Shown in pieces: positions 56,396-64,000 of a stretch of 64,000 bases of DNA. Made by a program: the position numbers and the translations under genes. Numbering within the stretch: position 1 is the stretch's first letter; each line of letters begins with the position of its first letter. This DNA comes from Bufo bufo (Eukaryota > Chordata > Amphibia > Anura > Bufonidae), in assembly GCF_905171765.1 (NCBI RefSeq), contig NC_053391.1, positions 693,213,035 to 693,277,034 of the forward strand, in the 5' to 3' direction. The notes below the pieces were generated by a model. It had not been told where the DNA came from. It saw only the letters and a program-made list of their open reading frames with translations, and made no database searches.

Positions 56396-59300
56396 TATCA
56401 TAACTACTATAATACTGCCTCCTATGTACAAGAATATAACTACAATAATACTGCTCCTATGTGCAAGAATATAATTACTATAATACTGCTCCTATGTACA
56501 AGAATATAATTACTATAATACTGCCTCCTATGTACAAGAATATAACTACTATAATACTGCTCCTATGTACAAGAATATAACTACTATAATACTGCTCCTA
56601 TGTACAAGAATATAACTACTATAATACTGCTCCTATGTACAAGAATATATCTACTATAATACTGCCTCCTATGTACAAGAATATAACTACTATAATACTG
56701 CTCCTATGTACAAGAATATAACTACTATAATACTGCTCCTATGTACAAGAATATAACTACTATAATACTGCTCCTATGTACAAGAATATAACTACTATAA
56801 TACTGCCTCCTATGTACAAGAATATAACTACTATAATACTGCTCCTATGTACAAGAATATAACTACTATAATACTGCCTCCTATGTACAAGAATATAACT
56901 ACTATAATACTGCCTCCTATGTACAAGAATATAACTACAATAATACTGCTCCTATGTGCAAGAATATAATTACTATAATACTGCCTCCTATGTACAAGAA
57001 TATAACTGCTATAATACTACTCCTATGTACAAGAATATAACTACTATAATACTGCTCCTATGTACAAGAATATAACTACTATAATACTGCTCCTATGTAC
57101 AAGAATATAACTACTATAATACTGCTCCTATGTACAAGAATATAACTACTATAATACTGCCTCCTATGTACAAGAATATAACTACTATAATACTGCCTCC
57201 TATGTACAAGAATATTACTACAATAATACTGCTCCTATGTGCAAGAATATAATTACTATAATACTGCCTCCTATGTACAAGAATATAACTACTATAATAC
57301 TGCCTCCTATGTACAAGAATATAACTACCATAATACTGCTCCTATGTACAAGAATATTACTACAATAATACTGCTCCTATGTGCAAGAATATAATTACTA
57401 TAATACTGCTCCTATGTACAAGAATATAATTACTATAATACTGCCTCCTATGTACAAGAATATAACTACTATAATACTGCTCCTATGTACAAGAATATAA
57501 CTACTATAATACTGCTCCTATGTACAAGAATATAACTACTATAATACTGCTCCTATGTACAAGAATATATCTACTATAATACTGCCTCCTATGTACAAGA
57601 ATATAACTACTATAATACTGCTCCTATGTACAAGAATATAACTACTATAATACTGCTCCTATGTACAAGAATATAACTACTATAATACTGCTCCTATGTA
57701 CAAGAATATAACTACTATAATACTGCCTCCTATGTACAAGAATATAACTACTATAATACTGCTCCTATGTACAAGAATATAACTACTATAATACTGCCTC
57801 CTATGTACAAGAATATAACTACTATAATACTGCCTCCTATGTACAAGAATATAACTACAATAATACTGCTCCTATGTGCAAGAATATAATTACTATAATA
57901 CTGCCTCCTATGTACAAGAATATAACTGCTATAATACTACTCCTATGTACAAGAATATAACTACTATAATACTGCTCCTATGTACAAGAATATAACTACT
58001 ATAATACTGCTCCTATGTACAAGAATATAACTACTATAATACTGCTCCTATGTACAAGAATATAACTACTATAATACTGCCTCCTATGTACAAGAATATA
58101 ACTACTATAATACTGCCTCCTATGTACAAGAATATTACTACAATAATACTGCTCCTATGTGCAAGAATATAATTACTATAATACTGCCTCCTATGTACAA
58201 GAATATAACTACTATAATACTGCCTCCTATGTACAAGAATATAACTACCATAATACTGCTCCTATGTACAAGAATATTACTACAATAATACTGCTCCTAT
58301 GTGCAAGAATATAATTACTATAATACTGCTCCTATGTACAAGAATATAATTACTATAATACTGCCTCCTATGTACAAGAATATAACTACTATAATACTGC
58401 TCCTATGTACAAGAATATAACTACTATAATACTGCTCCTATGTACAAGAATATAACTACTATAATACTGCTCCTATGTACAAGAATATATCTACTATAAT
58501 ACTGCCTCCTATGTACAAGAATATAACTACTATAATACTGCTCCTATGTACAAGAATATAACTACTATAATACTGCTCCTATGTACAAGAATATAACTAC
58601 TATAATACTGCTCCTATGTACAAGAATATAACTACTATAATACTGCCTCCTATGTACAAGAATATAACTACTATAATACTGCTCCTATGTACAAGAATAT
58701 AACTACTATAATACTGCCTCCTATGTACAAGAATATAACTACTATAATACTGCCTCCTATGTACAAGAATATAACTACAATAATACTGCTCCTATGTGCA
58801 AGAATATAATTACTATAATACTGCCTCCTATGTACAAGAATATAACTGCTATAATACTACTCCTATGTACAAGAATATAACTACTATAATACTGCTCCTA
58901 TGTACAAGAATATAACTACTATAATACTGCTCCTATGTACAAGAATATAACTACTATAATACTGCTCCTATGTACAAGAATATAACTACTATAATACTGC
59001 CTCCTATGTACAAGAATATAACTACTATAATACTGCCTCCTATGTACAAGAATATTACTACAATAATACTGCTCCTATGTGCAAGAATATAATTACTATA
59101 ATACTGCCTCCTATGTACAAGAATATAACTACTATAATACTGCCTCCTATGTACAAGAATATAACTACCATAATACTGCTCCTATGTACAAGAATATTAC
59201 TACAATAATACTGCTCCTATGTGCAAGAATATAATTACTATAATACTGCCTCCTATGTACAAGAATATAACTACTATAATACTGCCTCCTATGTACAAGA

Positions 59301-62043
59301 ATATAACTACCATAATACTGCTCCTATGTACAAGAATATAACTACTATAATACGTCTCCTATGTACAAGAATATAACTACTATAATACTGCCTCCTATGT
59401 ACAAGAATATAACTACTATAATACTGCCTCCTATGTACATGAATATAACTACTATAATACTGCTCCTATGTACAAGAATATAACTACTATAATACTGCCT
59501 ACTTAGTACATGAATATAACTACTATAATACTGCTTCCTATGTACAAGAATATAACTACTATAATACTGCCTACTTAGTACAAGAATATAACTACTATAA
59601 TACTGCTCCTATGTACAAGAATATAACTACTATAATACTGCTCCTATGTACAAGAATATAACTACTATAATACTGCCCCTATGTACAGGAATATAACTAC
59701 TATAATACTGCTCCTATGTACAAGAATATAACTACTATAATACTGCTCCTACGTACAAGAATATAACTACTATAATATTGCCTCCTATGTACAAGAATAT
59801 ATCTACTATAATACTGCTCCTATGTACAGGAATATAACTATAATATTGCGTCCTATGTACCAGAATATAACTACTATAATACTGCCTCCTATGTACAAGA
59901 ATATAACTACTATAATACTGCTCCTATGTACAAGAATATAACTACTATAATACTGCTCCTATGTACAAGAATATAACTACTATAATACTGCCCCTATGTA
60001 CAAGAATATAACTACTATAATACTGCCTCCTATGTACAAGAATATAACTACTATAATACTGCTCCTACGTACAAGAATATAACTACTATAATATTGCCTC
60101 CTATGTACAAGAATATAACTACTATAATACTGCCTCCTATGTACAAGAATATAACTACTATAATATTGCCTCCTATGTACAAGAATATAACTACTATAAT
60201 ACTGCTCCTATGTACTAGAATATAACTACTCTAATACTGCCTCCTATGTACAAGAATATAACTACTATAATACTGCTCCTATGTACAGGAATATAACTAC
60301 TATAATACTGCTCCTATGTACAAGAATATATCTACTATAATACTGCCTCCTATGTACAAGAATATAACTACTATAATACTGCTCCTATGTACAAGAATAT
60401 AACTACTATAATACTGCTCCTATGTACAAGAATATAACTACTATAATACTGCTCCTATGTACAAGAATATAACTACTATAATACTGCCTCCTATGTACAA
60501 GAATATAACTACTATAATACTGCTCCTATGTACAAGAATATAACTACTATAATACTGCCTCCTATGTACAAGAATATAACTACTATAATACTGCCTCCTA
60601 TGTACAAGAATATAACTACAATAATACTGCTCCTATGTGCAAGAATATAATTACTATAATACTGCCTCCTATGTACAAGAATATAACTGCTATAATACTA
60701 CTCCTATGTACAAGAATATAACTACTATAATACTGCTCCTATGTACAAGAATATAACTACTATAATACTGCTCCTATGTACAAGAATATAACTACTATAA
60801 TACTGCTCCTATGTACAAGAATATAACTACTATAATACTGCCTCCTATGTACAAGAATATAACTACTATAATACTGCCTCCTATGTACAAGAATATTACT
60901 ACAATAATACTGCTCCTATGTGCAAGAATATAATTACTATAATACTGCCTCCTATGTACAAGAATATAACTACTATAATACTGCCTCCTATGTACAAGAA
61001 TATAACTACCATAATACTGCTCCTATGTACAAGAATATTACTACAATAATACTGCTCCTATGTGCAAGAATATAATTACTATAATACTGCCTCCTATGTA
61101 CAAGAATATAACTACTATAATACTGCCTCCTATGTACAAGAATATAACTACCATAATACTGCTCCTATGTACAAGAATATAACTACTATAATACGTCTCC
61201 TATGTACAAGAATATAACTACTATAATACTGCCTCCTATGTACAAGAATATAACTACTATAATACTGCCTCCTATGTACATGAATATAACTACTATAATA
61301 CTGCTCCTATGTACAAGAATATAACTACTATAATACTGCCTACTTAGTACATGAATATAACTACTATAATACTGCTTCCTATGTACAAGAATATAACTAC
61401 TATAATACTGCCTACTTAGTACAAGAATATAACTACTATAATACTGCTCCTATGTACAAGAATATAACTACTATAATACTGCTCCTATGTACAAGAATAT
61501 AACTACTATAATACTGCCCCTATGTACAGGAATATAACTACTATAATACTGCTCCTATGTACAAGAATATAACTACTATAATACTGCTCCTACATACAAG
61601 AATATAACTACTATAATATTGCCTCCTATGTACAAGAATATATCTACTATAATACTGCTCCTATGTACAGGAATATAACTATAATATTGCGTCCTATGTA
61701 CCAGAATATAACTACTATAATACTGCCTCCTATGTACAAGAATATAACTACTATAATACTGCTCCTATGTACAAGAATATAACTACTATAATACTGCTCC
61801 TATGTACAAGAATATAACTACTATAATACTGCCCCTATGTACAAGAATATAACTACTATAATACTGCCTCCTATGTACAAGAATATAACTACTATAATAC
61901 TGCTCCTACGTACAAGAATATAACTACTATAATATTGCGTCCTATGTACAAGAATATAACTACTATAATACTGCCTCCTATGTACAAGAATATAACTACT
62001 ATAATATTGCTCCTATGTACAGGAATATAACTATAATATTGCC
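56396..62043. repeat. 35/36-bp minisatellite, locus 3, inverted, with higher-order structure
   Basis: About 160 copies of the reverse complement of the unit at loci 1 and 2 (aactactataatactgcctc, then ctatgtacaagaatat). Three consecutive 920-base higher-order units start at 56441, 57361 and 58281. To the right, a block repeats at a distance of 1841 bases: marker variants at 58491/60332, 59499/61340 and 59828/61669. Confidence 0.98.
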
Positions 62044-62514
62044 CCTTACTTTCTCACATTTTGTGCCTGCAGTGAAGCGGTTAATGTTTGGGTGAGATGT
62101 GATGTTCCTGCACAAGCTGAGTGCAGATTATAAATATCCTGACACATTATAGGGAGATTAATGCCGCGCTGTTCCCTCTTCCTCCCATACAATGGCTGTC
62201 ACTGCGGCGCGGCTCTGTACTCCCCGGCTATTTTTATTAATTTTTTTATAAAAACAGATTTTGAATTTCATTTAGCAAAGTTAAATCCCTTGTAATTGTT
62301 GTCGTCCTTTTTCTGCTTTGAACCAGATCTAGGTTTTTCTTCTGCTTCTTTTGTCCTTCTGTACAATACAGTAAAAATATTCGCGCCTCGCGCAGCTTTG
62401 TCCTCGCTCTCATGCTCTCCTTACTTTTTAAGATTATATAAATTGTTTCTGCGGGAGAAGCGGCGCTCCGAAACCAGAGATTGTCAGAACCAAGAGGGGA
62501 AAAAATTCTAAACA
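62044..62514. other. Sequence between the array and a Tc1 relic
   Basis: 62090-62230 appears single-copy (gcagattataaatatcctga). No exon is seen. Confidence 0.35.
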
Positions 62515-62516
62515 TA

Positions 62517-62890
62517 CAGTTGCAAGAAAAAGTATGTGAACCCTTTGCAATGATATGGATTTCTGCACAAATTGGTCATAAAATGTGATCTGATCTTCAG
62601 CTAAGTCACAACAATAGACAATCACAGACGGCTTAAACTAATAACACACAAAGAGTTAAATGTTACCATGTTTTTATTGAACACACCATGTAAACATTCA
62701 CAGTGCAGGTGGAAAAAGTATGTGAACCCCTAGACTAATGACATCTCCAAGAGCTAATTGGAGTGAGGTGCCAGACAACCGGAGTCCAATCAATGAGATG
62801 AGATTGGAGGTGTTGGTTACAGCTGTCCTGCCCTATAGAAAACACACACCAGTTCTGGGTTTGCTTTTCACAAGAAGCATTGCCTGATGT
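62517..62890 (+). mobile_element. Tc1/mariner element, 5' part only
   Basis: It starts at a TA with CAGTTGCAAGAAAAAGTATG, a typical Tc1-like end. A second internal copy of the motif (aaaaagtatgtgaaccc) lies at 62714. The sequence follows the usual 5' untranslated region and stops at about 62890, before any transposase coding sequence. Confidence 0.75.
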
Positions 62891-63817
62891 GAATGTTGCC
62901 TCGCACACCGGCGGGCGGTGATCGGAACCCGGTGCCTGCTGAAATCATTGAGCAGGAACCTTGGCTAGATGCGCCGGGGGGTTTTGTGACCCCCACATGT
63001 CGGCGATCGTAGCAAACCGCAGGTTTCCGGGTTATTCGGGTCTCTAACCCGAAACAGGATGGTGATCGGTGGTGTGATAATACTCCACCAATCACCATCC
63101 TGCAATCCTGAGAGGTGAAGGTGACATCACCTCTCAGGATCGCCTCTGATTGGTAGGTGGGCGGGCGGCGGGACGTTCAAATTACCGCAGAGCTCCTCTC
63201 CTCCTCCTTTTGTGTCCGGGGACCAGAGGAGAGAGGAGCGCTGCAGTGCACGTGTGGATCTCAGCCAGCATCACCCCATCTGTGCCCCAGCACAACTTTT
63301 TTGGGGCGCAGGCATTTATTTTTATTTTTTTGTGTGCGTAAGCTGACTGTGGCCGGTACTCTTAGCGTCCGGCCACTGTTAGCGCATCGCACACCCCACC
63401 GCTGATCAACTTCGGACGGTTGATCAGCGTTTTTTATATTTTTTCACATTTTTTGCCCTTTTTTTAGTTTAGTCTTTTTTTTTTTCTGTTAGTTTTAGGG
63501 ATAAATCCGCGAACACCCGTGCCCCCACACACACGCACACCAAATAAAGATTTACACACACGCAGACACACACTCCCCTATGGCCCGCCGGATGTTCTCG
63601 TCCGAGGAGGCATACGCCCAGCTTGCCTTTGAGTCCGAGAGTCCCAGTGAGGACTAGAATGACCCCACTTTCCTGTTGTCATCCGCGTCCTCCTCATCAT
63701 CTAGTGATGATGATGAGCCCCCAAGGCGGCGGAGACGCCGCCAGGCGGAGCAAGGGGACCGCCATGCTAGGGACCCTGTGGCCCACACTAGTACGAGCAG
63801 CTCTGGGGATTGTACTA
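62891..63817 (+). mobile_element. piggyBac-like transposon fragment
   Basis: A GC-rich leader (ggggttttgtgacccc; two facing copies of accaatcaccatcctg / ggtgatcggtgg type sequence near 63060-63110) precedes a transposase start at 63580. Both element ends are missing: the left joins the Tc1 relic and the right is cut by another element at 63818. Confidence 0.5.
63580..63810 (+). pseudogene. piggyBac-like transposase N-terminus, broken
   Basis: From the ATG at 63580 it reads MARRMFSSEEAYAQLA, then an acidic stretch, the usual opening of piggyBac-type transposases (basic start, EEA motif, acidic and serine-rich region). A stop lies at 63655-63657. The same frame continues through a serine/aspartate run and an RRRRRR basic patch. 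The reading is lost at 63818, where another transposon begins. None of the catalytic domain is present. Confidence 0.6.
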
Positions 63818-64000
63818 CAGGGAGTGCAGAATTATTAGGCAAGTTGTATTTTTGAGGATTAATTTTATTATTGTACAACAACCATGTTCTCAATGAACCC
63901 AAAAAACTCATTAATATCAAAGCTGAATATTTTTGGAAGTAGTTTTTAGTTTGTTTTTAGTTTTAGCTATTTTAGGGGGATATCTGTGTGTGCAGGTGAC
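63818..64000. mobile_element. DNA transposon end at a TA site, continues past the window
   Basis: After TA, cagggagtgcagaattatta followed by ggcaag is a recurring vertebrate DNA transposon end. It interrupts the piggyBac fragment and runs to the window edge. The superfamily is not certain. Confidence 0.5.

Noticed and set aside
42227..64000. Search for the next upstream PDE2A exon
   Set aside because: No segment with the expected similarity and splice sites was found; it probably lies beyond the window, but a short exon could have been missed.

Overview
This window looks like intronic sequence of an anuran amphibian, probably a neobatrachian frog or toad. The basis is long tandem minisatellites, palindromic MITEs with TTAA, TTA or TA ends, Tc1- and piggyBac-like relics, a sushi-type Ty3/gypsy element and a tyrosine-recombinase retrotransposon. 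There are no prokaryotic features. The species cannot be named from sequence alone.

The only host gene I can support is PDE2A (cGMP-stimulated 3',5'-cyclic nucleotide phosphodiesterase), on the minus strand. Six small internal exons were found by splice sites and protein similarity, in transcript order: 42152-42226, 33047-33088, 32198-32266, 23916-24043, 19405-19516 and 1961-2000. Together they give 466 coding bases, with compatible phases at every junction. They encode most of the GAF-A domain and the start of the linker to GAF-B. The rest of the gene lies outside the window. The introns are about 9.1, 0.78, 8.2, 4.4 and 17.4 kb.

The introns and the 21 kb upstream of the first visible exon are mostly repeats. 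From left to right: a 33-bp array (0.15-1.83 kb), a 12.7-kb array of a 38-bp unit (3.6-16.4 kb), 28-bp and 90-bp arrays (18.5-19.4 kb), a 25-bp array (19.8-22.0 kb), a 35/36-bp array (24.5-30.9 kb), a 72-bp array filling the smallest intron, a 53-bp array (34.4-38.2 kb), a 32-bp array beside an exon (41.0-42.1 kb), and two more loci of the 35/36-bp family (44.1-53.1 kb, and 56.4-62.0 kb in the opposite orientation).

Two retrotransposons are inserted in arrays of the 35/36-bp family. At 25514-30215 is a DIRS-order element with split direct repeats (A1, B1-A2, B2), no target duplication and a decayed tyrosine recombinase. At 45181-50541 is a chromodomain Ty3/gypsy (sushi-like) element with near-identical LTRs, a 5-bp target duplication (ATAGT), an intact gag, a canonical -1 slippery heptamer and a broken pol. 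The spaces between arrays hold palindromic MITEs and a few AT-rich single-copy stretches that may be conserved non-coding elements. Most long open reading frames here are by-products of tandem repeats and are not genes.
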